Shown one piece after another: positions 1-11,766 of a stretch of 64,000 bases of DNA (positions are counted from its first letter, which is position 1; each line of letters opens with the position of its first letter). The notes under the pieces were generated by a model that saw nothing but the letters and a program-made list of their open reading frames with translations, did not search any database and was not told where the DNA came from. A program made the translations under genes and the position numbers. The stretch is from Cryptomeria japonica (lineage: Eukaryota; Streptophyta; Pinopsida; Cupressales; Cupressaceae). Location: positions 532,124,291 through 532,188,290 of the forward strand of contig NC_081409.1 of assembly GCF_030272615.1 (NCBI RefSeq), written 5' to 3'.

Positions 1-1435
1 GTAGTTGGTGGTGTTGGTTGTTCTTGAGTATATAGTACTTGGGCACTCCTTGCCTTCAAGTTGTAGGGACATTCCATTAAGGAATGTCCCAACACTTGGC
101 AGATGTCACAGAAAGCTTTCTTTGGACACTTGGTTTTTGTGTGTCCCTCCAATTTGCACTTTGTGCACCAGAGGTCCCTGCCCTCCCTACTTTCTTCCTT
201 CTGCATCTGCATTTCTCACATCATCCATCTCATATCTTTTGGGAGTGCCTGTATCATCCAGGACTCCTTGCTTTCCTGATCACTACTATCTTCATCACTT
301 GTGCACTTCTTTCCCTTTGATGTCTTGTTCTTGCTTTCAATGTCCATGGCTCTATTGTACACATCTATGAAGGTAGATGGAGGTACTACCTTCATCTTTT
401 TCCATAGGGATGGTTGCAATCCCTTGATGAATTATCGCTTCTTCAACCCATGGGCTGGTGTATTGTCCATTTTTCCAATCAACTCTTTTAGTCTGCGGTA
501 GTAGGACCTTACCATCTCACTCTTGCCCTATTTGGTGTTGTATATTTCTGTGACTATCTCATCATTGTCCTGAAGTAGCCGAAACTCCTCCTCAAATGCC
601 TTAGCAAGTTTTTTCAAGGTATCCTTTGAAGTGGTGGGTAGGTCCGTGTACCAGTCAATGGCAATTCCATGGAGGGTGGCCGGAAATGCTTTCAGCCAAT
701 TATCCTCATCATCCTCGCCATTGGCTTGCCAAATGGTGACATAGGTTTTACAATGGCGAGCAGGGTCCTCTGATCCTATTCCATTAAGTCTGGGAAGTTT
801 CTATTTTTCAGAGTTATGTGCCATCTTTCTCATACTCTTTGGTTTACTCTGGGAATTGTTGAATGACTTGGTTGGTGCGGTTGTTTTCTCCCAATTCTCA
901 CTACTTTCTATTGTTTGTGGGTTGTCGTGACTCCTATCCCACTCTTGTGTATGTTGTCGAGAACCTTCTGCTAGGTTCCCTCTTTCTTCAACTATCCGGT
1001 AGAGTTTTAGGCGCCTCTCGAGTTGCTCCTGGATGCGTAGGGATCTCCTCACTATGTCTTCATGGCTCCCTTCTGCTACCTCTAGGGGTTGTCGGCTTCG
1101 ATCTTTGTTGAGTGTATTTGGCATTAATTATTGGAACTTCGATGGTTTTGTCGCCGTGTGGAATCCCTTTGTTCTTCTTCCCTTCGGTTCCTTTCTCTAT
1201 ACTGTTGAAGCACTTGCTGCCTACGTTGCTCCCTTCGTACGTTCTCTCGTTCCTCTTCACGTTCTACAAGTACATGTGCCAATAACCGTGGAAGACTACC
1301 CAAGATATCATGTACTATCTGGTTCATGTTGAGTTCTGCTCGTACCGTACCAGTCGAGACCATGCTCAGTTCTTCTTCTCGCTGTACATACCAGTCCACA
1401 AAAACATCCCACGCATGAATCACGTCTTGTGTCAA
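1..1435 (-). pseudogene. Ty3/gypsy-like retrotransposon gag, decayed
   Basis: Read on the minus strand, this is a Gag polyprotein fragment that runs off the left edge. The N-terminal part (about 1435-801) is charged and probably coiled-coil. The middle (about 790-420) shows the plant retrotransposon gag domain, with the segments WLKAFPATLHGIAIDWYTDL and MVRSYYRRLKELIG. The C-terminal part (about 165-75) has two CX2CX4HX4C zinc knuckles (CTKCKLEGHTKTKC and CDICQVLGHSLMEC). At least three in-frame stops and one frameshift near 1124 break the frame, so it is not functional. Two of the stops are TAG in positions where CAG would be expected. A gypsy PBS and LTR start lie immediately upstream at 1568-1584. 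No polymerase is present within the window. The gypsy assignment rests on the gag type and the PBS. Confidence 0.75.
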
Positions 1436-1567
1436 CTGATCCTCCCTGGTTACTTCAATGTTATCCTCTACGTCACTGTCTTTTACCCAGATGCTCTAGT
1501 CGAATGGATGACCCATTATGCTTTCATCCCACCAGCCTTCCCTCTAGAGACCTCTAGATTCAACTTA

Positions 1568-1580
1568 GGCAACAGTGCCA
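1568..1580 (-). other. Primer-binding site of the gypsy-like element
   Basis: On the minus strand this reads TGGCACTGTTGCC, close to the TGGCGCCGTTGCC primer-binding site common in plant Ty3/gypsy elements. It sits three bases from a TG...CA LTR boundary at 1584 and upstream of the gag, as expected for the 5' leader. Confidence 0.65.
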
Positions 1581-1583
1581 AAA

Positions 1584-1932
1584 TGTTAGTAGTCTAAGTG
1601 GATTAGGTTGTAGTATGTCAAACATCAAGATACAATTTATAACACCAAAGCATAATAAAATATTAGCATGGAACCAACAACACACAATACAGTATACCAA
1701 GATATATTCATGTAACATAGATCTCTATCATATTCCTCTCCAATCCAATGTGTCCCAAATGTGCTACAAGTTTACAATATAAAGAGTTTGTGGTTGGTTA
1801 GGCCATCAACTGTTAGACAACTAACTACCCCGTAGATATCCTTAATACTATTGTTTTCTTTGGAAGCATTACAAAAGGCCTTATTTACTAATTAACCAGC
1901 CTACACACTCTGTATAGGCTCATTTACGATCA
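1584..1932 (-). mobile_element. Partial 5' LTR of the gypsy-like element
   Basis: The inner LTR end (minus strand ...ACTAACA) lies next to the PBS. The sequence continues to about 1932, where it meets the truncated copia element A. The outer LTR end is not identifiable, so the LTR is probably cut off there. It has no coding content. Confidence 0.45.
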
Positions 1933-1934
1933 TC

Positions 1935-3230
1935 TCATTTTTTCAGTTCAGAATCCATAGACCTTGAATTTCCTCTAAATTGTTCATCTATCTTCACATT
2001 TGCACTCTCAATGATTTTCTGAAATCTTTTATTAAAACATCTATATGCCTTGCTCTTAGATGAATAACCAAGAAATATTCCTTCATCACTTCTAGGATCA
2101 AATTTACCAATATACTCATCTCTCCTAATGTAACATTTGCTTCCAAATATTCTGAAATATTTAAGAGTAGGAGTATTACCAAACCATAGTTCATAAGGGG
2201 TCTTACCGGTTTCACCTTTGATGTGAACTCTATTAAAAGTGTAAACCGTTGAATTCATTGCTTCTCTCTATTACACATGAGGTATATTTGCTTCTAATAT
2301 CATGCTTCTAGCTGCATCTAGAATAGTTTTGTTCTTCATTTCCACAACTCCATTTTGCTAAGGTGTCTGGGGTGCTGATAGTTGTCTTTTGATTCCATTC
2401 ACTTCACAAAATGTATTAAACTCCTTAGATGTAAATTCTCCTCCTTGATCTGATCTTAAACATTTGATTTTCTTACCAGTTTCATTCTCTACCATTGCCT
2501 TGAATAATTTGAATTTCCCAAAATATTCTGATTACTCCATGAGAAAAGTAACCCAACACATTCTAGAATAATCATCAATGATTAGCATAAAGTATCTATC
2601 TCCCTGTAGACTTCTTGTTCTTGACAAACCACACAAGTCAGTATGAATTAAATCAACATTATTAGATTTCTCATAAATACTCTTAAAAGTTGTTCTAACT
2701 TGCTTTCCCATTTGACATTCCTTACATACTGGATTATGAGGTTTTACAATCTTAGGTAAATCCCTTACTACCTTAGATGAACCGATCTTTATAATGCAAT
2801 CAAATTCACATGACAAAGTCTTTTATGCCATAACCAACTTTCATCAATATGTGCAATCAAGCATGTCTTTTAATTATTATTCAAATGAAAGATGTTACCT
2901 CTATCCTGATTACCGGATGCAATCTCCAAACTAGTTCTATTCATGATTTTGCATTTACCATTCTTGAACTATAACTGAAATCCCTTTTCAACTAATTGAT
3001 GAACACTCAAAAGATTATGCTTCAAACCTTCAACATAATAAATGTTGTCAGTATTATGCTTACCATCAAAAGATATAGTGCCTTTTCCTTTGATCAAACA
3101 AGCTTTATCATCCCCAAATCTTACTAGACCTCCATTGTATTCCTGAAAAGATAAGAATTTACTTTTATCACCAGTCATATGATGTGAACATCCAAAATAT
3201 ATATTCCATTCATCCTTTTCTTCAATTTTA
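1935..3230 (-). pseudogene. Copia element A: protease and integrase remnants
   Basis: Minus strand, downstream of the A gag. From the right: the protease core (about 3210-2970) with GCSHHMTG; the GAG-pre-integrase zinc region (about 2870-2690) with NPVCKECQMGKQ; the integrase core with IIDDYSRMCWVTF (about 2560); and the integrase C-terminal part (2258-1935) with TPYELWFGNTPTLKYFRIFG. The protease catalytic triad DSG reads Y-F-G, so the aspartate is lost. Several stops interrupt the frame. The sequence ends abruptly near 1932, and reverse transcriptase and RNase H are absent. Element A is therefore a truncated copy that could not move by itself. Confidence 0.8.
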
Positions 3231-3385
3231 GCTATTAGGGCCTTCTCTACCAGTGGAATAGTAGGTGTCAGTTGATCTTCTTTTATTGCAACAAAAGCCC
3301 ATCCATTGTCTACCAGTTCTTCATCAGAATCATCAGTAACTCCTTCATCAGCATAGTAACATGATTTGTCTCTATTCTTCTTAAA

Positions 3386-4330
3386 TCAATATCTTTGATA
3401 TCCAGGGTTAGGTTTATATGTCCTTTTAGCTTCTTCTCTCAATCTTGCATGTCTTTCAAGACATCTAGATGCCATATGACCAACTTTATTGCAGTTAAAA
3501 CATTTAAATGGTGCTTTACCTTCATACTTACTTCCAATAGGACCTTTGGGCATTTTCCTTGCAAATAGTGCTTCAAGTTCTTCCAATTCTTCATTTTCCT
3601 TTCTCATATCTTCAAGTTCTCTTTCATAAAGTGCTTTCCAATAAGATTTTTTAGATGATGATGATGATGTTGCAGATGATGATGCTTTGAAAGCTAAATC
3701 TGTCTTAATTGTAGAAACAAGACCAAATTCCTCAAGCTCAAATGCTGAAAGTTTTCCAACCAAGGTATCTCTAGATACTGATGTATTAGGTATTGTTCTC
3801 AACTCATTCATAGCAGTTACTTTCATTTTGTATTCTGGTGGAAATGCTCTTAAAAATTTAGAAAAAATTTCATCTTCACTCAAGGATCCTCCACAACACT
3901 GTATCCCCAAAACAATTTCATTAACCCTTTCCATAAAAGCAAAAATTCTTTCATCTTCTTCCATTTTTAGATTTTCATACCTGACCCGGAAGCATTCCAG
4001 TTTTACAATTTTGACAATGGTGTCTCCTTCATTCAATGTCTCTAATTTATCTCAAATAGCTTTAGTAGTAGATCGGTCTGATAATCCCATGATTTGCTGA
4101 TCTGAAAAGGCACTCAGGAGTGCTTCTCTTGCTTTACAATCATTCTCTTGATCCTTACCCAATGTTGGTGGATTAGGTTGATTCGGTGTAGGACCAACAT
4201 AGCCATTCTTTGTAACATCCCATATGTCTCTTCCAATGCAATTCACATGTGTCTCTAATCTGGATCTTCCATATGCCATAGTTAGTTCCATCAAGTTTTG
4301 GACTGTCCTTCCTGAAAATTTTTGTTGCCA
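3386..4330 (-). pseudogene. Copia element A: gag
   Basis: Minus-strand Gag of about 300 codons, open apart from one TGA near 4040 that replaces an expected tryptophan, plus an N-terminal frameshift near 4270. It carries the plant copia gag_pre core (DKLETLNEGD, then RYENLKMEEDERIFAFMERV) and one CX2CX4HX4C knuckle near 3470-3510 (CFNCNKVGHMASRC). It is closely related to the gag of element C, which is on the opposite strand at 9.5-10.4 kb. Gag would coat the element RNA in virus-like particles. A PBS and LTR lie directly upstream. Confidence 0.82.
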
Positions 4331-4371
4331 TAGAATCTCCTCAAGCTATTAAGCTTCTACAAAAAGAGGAC

Positions 4372-4388
4372 TTAGCTCTAATAACAAT
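4372..4388 (-). other. Primer-binding site of copia element A
   Basis: The minus strand reads TTGTTATTAGAGCTAAG, two changes from the TTGGTATCAGAGC type site (complement of initiator tRNA-Met) typical of Ty1/copia. It directly follows the LTR end at 4389. Confidence 0.75.
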
Positions 4389-5216
4389 TGTTAGGACTCG
4401 GAGGCAACTGAGAGGGGGGGTGAATCAGTTGTCAATTAATTTTAACCCAAATATAACTCAATCAAACTTGATATTTGATACCGGTAAACCAAACTTAATG
4501 TCGATTGACAAATTAGCAGTTAATATTAATACCGGTGAAACTCAATGCATAAAATAGAAAGAGAAACAACATCCACAACACATAACATAGAGATTTGTAT
4601 GTGGAAACCCTGTAAGGGGAAAAATCATGATGGGAAACCTTACCCACAATCAGATGATACTACTGCAGATAGTATGTGTATACAAATGGGGTTTGCACAT
4701 GCAGAAAGGCCAACTGCCTAGAGCTCACTGCTCAATCACAAAATAGGAGTCACACTGACTACAATTGGATGGTTAGATCCAATGATAATGTACTGCTCAA
4801 AGTAGCATCTCCAATGTTGGATTTAGTACCAGTTAAGCTCTGATAATCACCTTCAAACCTTCCTTGAACCTTCTCTATGGTCTGCTCATATGATCTTCAA
4901 TATTCTCACATACCATGTTACAAAACCTTATACCATATATCGTTATCTTCCTTCTACCTATTACATCATCTCACAGATGAGATCTTACATATATACCAAA
5001 GCCTAAGACCAAACGTGTTGGTCGTCTTACCAAGAATATTACAATTAAACCAATTACAAATAAGTCAAGATGTGATGCATCATGTCTGCTCGATACATTT
5101 TCAACAATGTCCAATTAATAAATCATCTCAATAATGTGTCGTGTTGATCTAGAATAGATAATGCATGTCGGTCCATAACCTAGACCAATTTGCTAGTAAC
5201 AACAAATATGTCAACT
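4389..5216 (-). mobile_element. 5' LTR of copia element A
   Basis: The inner boundary at 4389 (plus strand TGTTAGGACTCGG) is firm because the PBS adjoins it. The outer boundary near 5216 is inferred from an ATGTCAACT that resembles the inverted TGTTGACAT start seen in element D. The segment 4570-4740 aligns by eye, inverted, with the R/U5 segments of the LTRs at 16.3-16.5, 49.0-49.2 and 55.1-55.3 kb; all share a GAGCTCTAGGCAGT core. A, C and D are therefore one LTR family. The outer end abuts element B RNase H. Confidence 0.6.
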
Positions 5217-5227
5217 TGATTAGACCA

Positions 5228-6532
5228 ATAACCAAAATACCAAAATCAAGTGTCCAAACCATGTCTTCGACATAACCAAATGATCTCCAGATGATAACAA
5301 GTCATCCTTAGTGTTGGTGAACAATATAAAGTAAACACATAAGCACTGGTGGATCTCCCGCTATCAACATTACCTACCCAGTCTAAATCCACATAACCAT
5401 GAATATCAAGGGAAATATTGTCTCCTATAAAATTACTATGATAACACAAAGAATACTCTAAGGTACCCTTCAAATATCCAAAGACTCTTTAACCGCATCC
5501 CAATGAACTCTACCAAGAATAGACATATTTTCTAGAAATAAATCCCATTGCTTGGGCAATGTTTGGTCTAGTATAAACCACAACCTAATTCAAGATTCCA
5601 ACTACACTCTGGTAAGACACTCTTCTCATGTCTTCCATCTTTGATGGGAATGTAAGACAATTTGAAACAAATAACTTTGCTCCAACTGAAAAAAGGAACA
5701 AATAATGGTCTACTATCTTGTATGTTAAACCTCTGTAAAAATGAATTCACATACTTACCCTATCCTAGCCATAGATTTCTTTTTACTCTATCTCTTTTGA
5801 TTTCCATCCCAAGAATGTGTTTGATTGCACCAAGATCTTTCATTAAAAATTTAGCAGCAAGCTAATACTTTTGTTTATAAATCATGCATTTCCCTTTACC
5901 AATGAATAACATATTATCAACATATAATGCAACGTATGGTAAATTATCATCATTATATTTATAATAAACATATAGATTTGATTTAGAATGCTCAAATCCC
6001 AAACTCAATACAAATATATCAAATTTCTAGTATCACATCCTAGGACTTTGTTTGAGTCCATACAAAGATTTATTCAATTTACTAACCAAATCACTTTTAC
6101 CTTTTACCACGTACTGCTCTATCCATGTCATATAGACTACTTCTCCAAATCACCATGATGAAAATTATTTTTCACGTTCATTTGCTCAACCATTAAATCA
6201 TAAGCAACAACAATATAGAGTAAAAATCTAATGGATTTCATTTTTGCAATAGGAGAAAATATCTCACCATAACCAACACCTTCAACCTAAGAGTAGCCTT
6301 TCACAACCAACCTTGCTTTATACTTCTCAATACCTCCATTTGAATCAATATTTTTTTTGAACACCCATTTAAAACCAACAGGTTTTTGTCCTTCAAGCAA
6401 TAATTCAAGATCCCATGTATCATTCTTTTTCAAACCTATCATTTCTTCATCCATAGCAATCTTCCAATATTTTGCATCATTCATACCAAATGCCTCTTCT
6501 GTAGATTTAGTTTCATCTACATTAGTATTCAA
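5228..6532 (-). pseudogene. Copia element B: reverse transcriptase and RNase H
   Basis: Minus strand, multiple frames. The RT start is clear at 6532-6287, with KPVGFKWVFKKN and KYKARLVVKGYS. The catalytic YVDD box at about 5912-5923 reads YVDN, so the second catalytic aspartate is lost. RNase H remnants with DIHGYVDLDWVG are at about 5246-5473, close to the left end. Frameshifts and stops are frequent (for example near 6060-6280). The 3' LTR expected beyond RNase H is missing; element A LTR takes its place, so B was truncated or invaded there. Confidence 0.78.
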
Positions 6533-6730
6533 AGTAAAAATGCATCTCCTATCATCAAGTGAACACCTTTTAGGTGGTTGTCTATGTCTTGTAGACCTTC
6601 GAACAAACTAAGTTGGAGGTTATTCATCCTCTTTTACAGATTCAAAGCTAGATTAGCTCTCCTCAACTTCTTGCCTATCTAGGGTTCTCAATTCAACTCT
6701 TTCAAGTGTAGAAGGAAATTGAATAATCTA

Positions 6731-8110
6731 TTATTTTTTAGTATGTTCTAGCTGCAATGTAATAGAAGTAGGTTTAATTTCTATAAAAATAACACTTCTA
6801 CTGTGTATTACCTTATGTGCAATAGGGTCCCAAATCTCGTATCCTTTCACACTATAGCTATATCTAATGAAGATACGTTTCACAACCTTGTTCTCTAACT
6901 TTGTTTGCTTCTCCTTTGGCACATGTGAATATGCCTCACAACCAAAAACTCTAAGATGTCTCAATGAAGGATTATGACCCGACTATGCTTCCATAGGCAT
7001 TCTATCAACAAGAGTTCATGTAGGAGACCTGTTAATCAGGTAGCAAGCAATGGTAACAACTTCAACCCAAAAATTTTGTTCTAGACCAGCCCCACTCAAC
7101 ATACTCCTAGCCTTCTCCATCAATGTCCTATTCATTCTTTCTACAACTCCATTCTATTGTGTACAATATAGAGTTTTCTTCAATCTATTAATGTCACGGC
7201 TCCTTTATAGAATCTATCAAAATCCTTAGTGAAAAATTCACCACCATTATCAATCCTCAAACATTTTATTTTCTTAGAATAGTCTACAACTTAACCATTG
7301 CTTTAAATTCTTTAAATCGATTGAAAAATTTATATTTTCTCTTTAGAAAATACAACCACTTCCTACTAAAATCATCAATAAATGAAGCATAATATTTGAA
7401 TTTTTCAATGGAAGGAACATTTACAAGACCAAACATATCAGAATGAATAAGATCTTACACACCACAATATTTGTGAGAACTAGAGTAAAACTAAATGTGG
7501 TTTTGTTTTCCATAAATGCAATACTAAAAAAAAATGAATTTTATATTACAATCATTCAAACCTTCAACATTTTTATTTATTTTTCACGCTCCTTAGACCT
7601 TTTTCTCCAATTTGGCAAAGCGTCTGGTGCCATAACATTGTCTTCTTTGTAGCTAAGTTTTCTTCGAAAGAAAGATCACCCTTAGGTACTCAAAATCCAT
7701 GTCCATCTATTGAAGGTGAAACCCTCACATATTCCAATGAATTATCCACATATTTTATTTTTATATAAGTGTTATTACACTCAATAATGTACGTTTCTAG
7801 CTTATACAATGTGCCAAATCTGACACCTCTAGCAATCGCCATAAAATCTCTAACCATTTTACATCCTGCATAAGAAAAAACTTCCTTCACGCCCACATCT
7901 ATCAATTTCCTTATATATAACAAATTTCATTTTAGTCTAGGGATATGCAAAACATCAATAATCATTTTTACTCTATCAATAGGAAACTTGATTCTAGTTT
8001 TACTTTCATCAACAATATCTAAATGAGAATTATCACCCATGTACACCTTACCTCTATTAAATTATTCATATTTAAAAAACCAATCTATATTGGAAGTCAT
8101 ATGAAAAGAT
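6731..8110 (-). pseudogene. Copia element B: integrase and protease remnants
   Basis: Minus strand. The best preserved part (6964-6731) is the integrase C-terminal segment, with RHLRVFGCEAYSHVPKEKQ and a KGYEIWDP motif. At 6980-7450 broken core-domain sequence can be followed, including a degenerate WAEAV-like region. The segment 7690-7923 is the region between protease and integrase. Many stops and frame changes occur. B differs clearly in sequence from A and C: it is a different copia lineage. Confidence 0.65.
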
Positions 8111-8123
8111 GCACCTAAGTAAA

Positions 8124-8867
8124 TTAACTATGCATCATTACTTGCATGAGTGGCCAAAGTTGCAATAAATACATCACCATCTTCCTTCTCGAACTCAGAA
8201 TTAGAATCAAACTTATTTTTCTTCTTCTTTTCTTCTTTGCAATCCTTACAAAAGTGCCTTGATTTACCACAATTCTAGCAAATGAATTTGGACTTTTCAA
8301 GAGATTTAGATCTCCCTTTAGACTTGGATTTATCATGCTTCTCATTCTTTCATTTTTCCTTAGATCTTCCATGAATAATTAGGGCTTCCTTCAAACTAAT
8401 AGATACCTTCCTTTACATCTCTTCACCAAGAAAGGCACCCACCACATCTTTAGACTGCAATACAAGAAAAGTATTACTGATATCCATAACAAGAGAATCC
8501 CACAAATCAAAAAAATAACAAAGCAAGATCTAGCATTTCTCCTCCTCTATCTTGACACCAACATATGCCAATTGAACCACCACCATATTGAATGCTTTTA
8601 GGTGATTTTTAATCCATCCACCCTCTTTCATTCTCAAGGAATACAATATTTTCATTAAGAAAATTATTTAATAAATATTTGGCTTGATACATCTCACCAA
8701 GCTTCTTAAATTGCTTCTTTGCAGAGGTCTCTTCATGGACATTGGTTAAAAAAGTGTCTGCCAAGCATAACCTAATTAGACCATTGGCTTTATAGTCCAT
8801 AACATCATAAAATATAGCCATAGTAGGATCTAAAGGACTTGAAACATTCATATCAATTGTTGCAAGG
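8124..8867 (-). pseudogene. Copia element B: gag, C-terminal and central part
   Basis: Minus strand. 8851-8609 encodes the copia gag core (KKQFKKLGEMYQAKYLLNNF). Near 8235-8285 a CX2CX4HX4C knuckle is recognisable, with a TAG stop inside it. The reading frame runs into the junction at 8867 and continues at 16668, on the far side of element C, where the N-terminal gag lies. This shows that C inserted into B. Confidence 0.75.
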
Positions 8868-9326
8868 TGTGTGCCCTTGGTCTCCTTATGTTGTGTAGCA
8901 TAGCAATCGAGTTTGTGACATGGCTTAACTGCTTCCTGTGGATTTTACATGTCTATTGGTTGTATTGGGCATTAACGGGTTGATCTTTTGGTGTAAAAAT
9001 AATTGCACTTGTAACAAGTGATATCACATTTTGGTCACAAGTTCAAACCCCTCGCTTGTGCTAGAGGGGGAATTGTTGCAAGGTGTGCGCCCTTGGTCTC
9101 CTTGTGTTGTGCAGCATAGCGCTCGGGTTTGTGACATGGCTTAACTACCTCCTATGGATTCTACAAGTCTAGTGGTTGTATCAGGCATTAAAAATTTGAT
9201 CTTTTGGTGCAACAAAAACCGCACTTGTAACAAGTGGTATCAAAGCTTGGTCATAGGTTCAAACCCCTCACTTGTGCTGGTGGAATTATTGCAAGGTGTG
9301 TGCCCTTGGTCTCCTTGTGGTGTGCA
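8868..9326 (+). repeat. Tandem repeat, period about 206-213 bp, 2.2 copies
   Basis: Copies start near 8871, 9077 and 9290 with TGCAAGGTGTGTGCCCTTGG; the third is cut after about 40 bases. Each full copy ends with an ACTTGTAACAAGTG palindrome followed by a GGTTCAAACCC-like box (9256-9266 in copy 2) that resembles a tRNA-type Pol III B box. The repeat occupies the place of the left part of the element C 5' LTR. It might be a tRNA-derived SINE-like unit or a local LTR rearrangement; I cannot tell which. Confidence 0.7.
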
Positions 9327-9437
9327 ATGGTTTATGCTTTCATTATTAATTATCAAGTCAGAATTTAAGTGAGTTGTGTAGGGTTTGTGAGCAAAGTGAT
9401 TCCCCCCCCCTCTCAATTTGTCTCCTTGTTTCCAACA
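9327..9437 (+). mobile_element. Remnant of element C 5' LTR (U5 end)
   Basis: Aligns by eye with 16552-16662, the end of the 3' LTR (shared blocks such as ATTAATTATCAA and GTTGTGTAGGGTTTGTG, then the C-run and CCAACA end). The rest of the 5' LTR is missing or replaced. Confidence 0.75.
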
Positions 9438-9451
9438 ATTGGTATTAGAGC
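9438..9451 (+). other. Primer-binding site of element C
   Basis: ATTGGTATTAGAGC directly after the LTR end; one C-to-T change from the TGGTATCAGAGC copia site. Confidence 0.8.
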
Positions 9452-9494
9452 TAGATCCTCCAAAAGAAGCTTGACCGCTTGAGGAGATCTCGGA

Positions 9495-10390
9495 TGGAAA
9501 ACTTTGATTTTAAGAAGGATAGTCTAAGATTTGATGGAACAAATTACACTCTCTAAAAGAACTGGATGGAATGTCATTTGCAATGCATTGGTGAAGATTA
9601 CTAAGAATGTGTATAATGCTCCTCTGAATGGTCCTACTACTCCTGATGAGATAAAGGAAGTTGAATTCAATATCAGAGCTAAAGAAGAATTGTTGAGTGC
9701 CTTGTCTGATAATGAGATGACTAATGTGATGGATTTGTAAACTAATCATGAGATCTGTAAGAAGCTAGAGACTTTGTATGAAGGTGACAGCCATGTGAAA
9801 GTTGCTAAGTTGCAGAGCTTGAAGGGAAAGTATGAGGTGTTGAAGATGGGCGAAGATGAGAACATTACCTCCTTTATGTAGAAAGGGAATAAGCTTGTAC
9901 TGAATATCAGTTGTGTCAGTGGAGTATTAGAAGAATCTGAGATTGTAGCTAAAGTGTTGAGATCCTTGCCTCCTTCTTACAAGCACAAGGCTGATGTTAT
10001 TGAGGAGAGCTGAACAATGACTAATGTGACTAGAGACATGCTAATTGGAAATCTTGTTCCTTTTGATTTGAGCGAGTTTGGTGAATCTCTTCCTAAATAT
10101 GAATCTATATTTAAAGCTACTGTATTCAGGAAGAAGAAATATGGTCTAGGAGAAAGTTGTATAAGGGTATCCAGATATGAGTAGGAGATGAAAGATCTTG
10201 AAGAAGAAGAAGAAAGAGAGCTTGAAGAGCTTGAAGCCCTGATTGCTAGAAGATTGCCTAAAGGTGCTGGTAAGTATGAAGGGAAGTTGCCTCTTAAATT
10301 TTTTTCATGCAATAAGATAGGACATTTTGCCTCAAGGTGTCCGGAAAGAGTTTCTAAGAACCATTGAAGCCATATAAGCCTAAATATCAG
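9495..10390 (+). pseudogene. Copia element C: gag
   Basis: Starts at ATG 9495 (MENFDFKKDSLRFDGTNYTL, then a stop) and continues after an early frame change into the frame from 9531. The gag core runs CKKLETLYEGDSHVKVAKLQ, and the C-terminal zinc knuckle (about 10300-10345) reads F-SCNKIGHFASRC, with the first cysteine replaced. In-frame stops are at about 9738, 9880 and 10012. Homologous to element A gag. Non-functional. Confidence 0.8.
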
Positions 10391-10464
10391 AAGAAGTGTT
10401 ATTTTTCTATTGATGAAGGTGTGACAGATGATGAATCCGAGAGGGAATTTCAAGAGATGAGTGG

Positions 10465-11103
10465 GTGTTCATTTCTATCAAGGAAGATGATCTGGTGACT
10501 GTTGATTCTACTAGCTACATTATTAAGGAGAAAGTTTTGGTTTCTAAAGTTGAAGAGAAAGATAAATGGGTTATTTACGGTGGTTGCTCTCATCATATGT
10601 CAGGTGAGAAGAGTAAGTTTGTGAGTATGGAAAAGTATGATGGTGGTGTAGTAAGATTTAGAGATGACAAAGCTGGTATAGTTCATGGTAGAGGTTCTAT
10701 TTCTCTTGATGGTAAGCATAACATTGATGGTGTCTTGTATGTTGAAGGTCTAAAGAATAATATTTTGATTGCTAGACATATGGTTGATAAGGGTTATGAT
10801 TTGCAATTCAAGAATGGGAAATATAAGATCTTGAGTAGCTCTAGAATTGAGATTGCATTAGGTACAAAGACTATAGGTAATACCTTTCACTTAAATACTG
10901 GTGGTAAAATTTGTTTGATTGCCCAGGTTGATGAAAGTTGGTTATGGAATAGAAGGATGTGTCATGTAAATTTTTATTACATGGTTAAGATAAGTTCTAC
11001 TCAAGCAGTGAGAGATCTTCCTAAGTTGGTAAAGCCATCTAATCCGGTATGTAAGGAATGTCAATTAGGGAAGCAAACAAAAGTTTCTTTCAAAAGCAAA
11101 TAG
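10465..11103 (+). pseudogene. Copia element C: protease and GAG-pre-integrase
   Basis: The open stretch of 212 codons contains the aspartic protease core at about 10570-10610 (DKWVIYGGCSHHMSG). The expected catalytic D-S-G reads Y-G-G, as in element A where it reads Y-F-G. Downstream is the GAG-pre-integrase zinc module: the first histidine is replaced (LWNRRMCHVNF) while CKECQLGKQ is kept. A TAG at 11101 separates it from the integrase core. Confidence 0.82.
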
Positions 11104-11766
11104 TATACTTCTAATGGGATATTGGATCTTGTGCATACTAATTTGTGTGGTCCCTTTAGATTAATAAGCTTTTAGGGTGACAGGTATTTCATGTTGTTGA
11201 TTGATGATTATTCAAGGATGATGTGGACTACTTTCTTAAGGGAGAAGTCTGAAGCATTGGAGAAGTTCAAGATTTTCAAAGCTATGGTTGAGATTGAGAC
11301 TGGTTTGAAGCTGAAGTGTATGAGGTCTAACAGAGGTGGTGAATTTACTTCCAGTGAGTTCAATTCTTTTTGTGAAGAACATGGGGTGAAGAGATAGTTA
11401 TCTGCTCCACAAATCCCTCAGTGGAATGGAGTTGTGGAAAGGAAGAATGAGACAATTCAAGAAGCTACTAGAATGATGATTATTGAAGGAAATGTTCTGC
11501 ATATCTATTGGAGAGAAGCTATGAGTATTGTTGTATACACTTTCAATTGGGTGGATATCAAAGGTGATATCGGTAAGACTTATTATGAGTTATGGTTTGG
11601 TCATGTTCCCACAATTAGATATTTCATAATTTTTGGAAGTAAATGCTATATCAAAAGAGATGAAGATCTAGGGAAGTTTGATGCTAGATGTGATGAAGGA
11701 ATATTTCTTGGTTATTGTACTAAGAGCAAGGCCTATCGGTGCTATAATAAGAGAATGAAAATATAG
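11104..11766 (+). pseudogene. Copia element C: integrase core and C-terminal part
   Basis: DDE integrase. The first catalytic Asp is in LLIDDYSRMMWTTF. The second lies in RSNRGGEF, where Asn has replaced Asp. The Glu is in VVERKNETIQEATR. The C-terminal part carries YYELWFGHVPT, FGSKCYIKRDEDLGKF and GIFLGY. Stops at 11174 and 11396 break the frame. It would insert element cDNA if intact, but the lost Asp and the stops make it inactive. Confidence 0.85.

Noticed and set aside
9231-9270. tRNA gene in the 206-bp repeat
   Set aside because: A GGTTCAAACCC box is present, but no cloverleaf or acceptor stem could be drawn; at best a tRNA-derived repeat.
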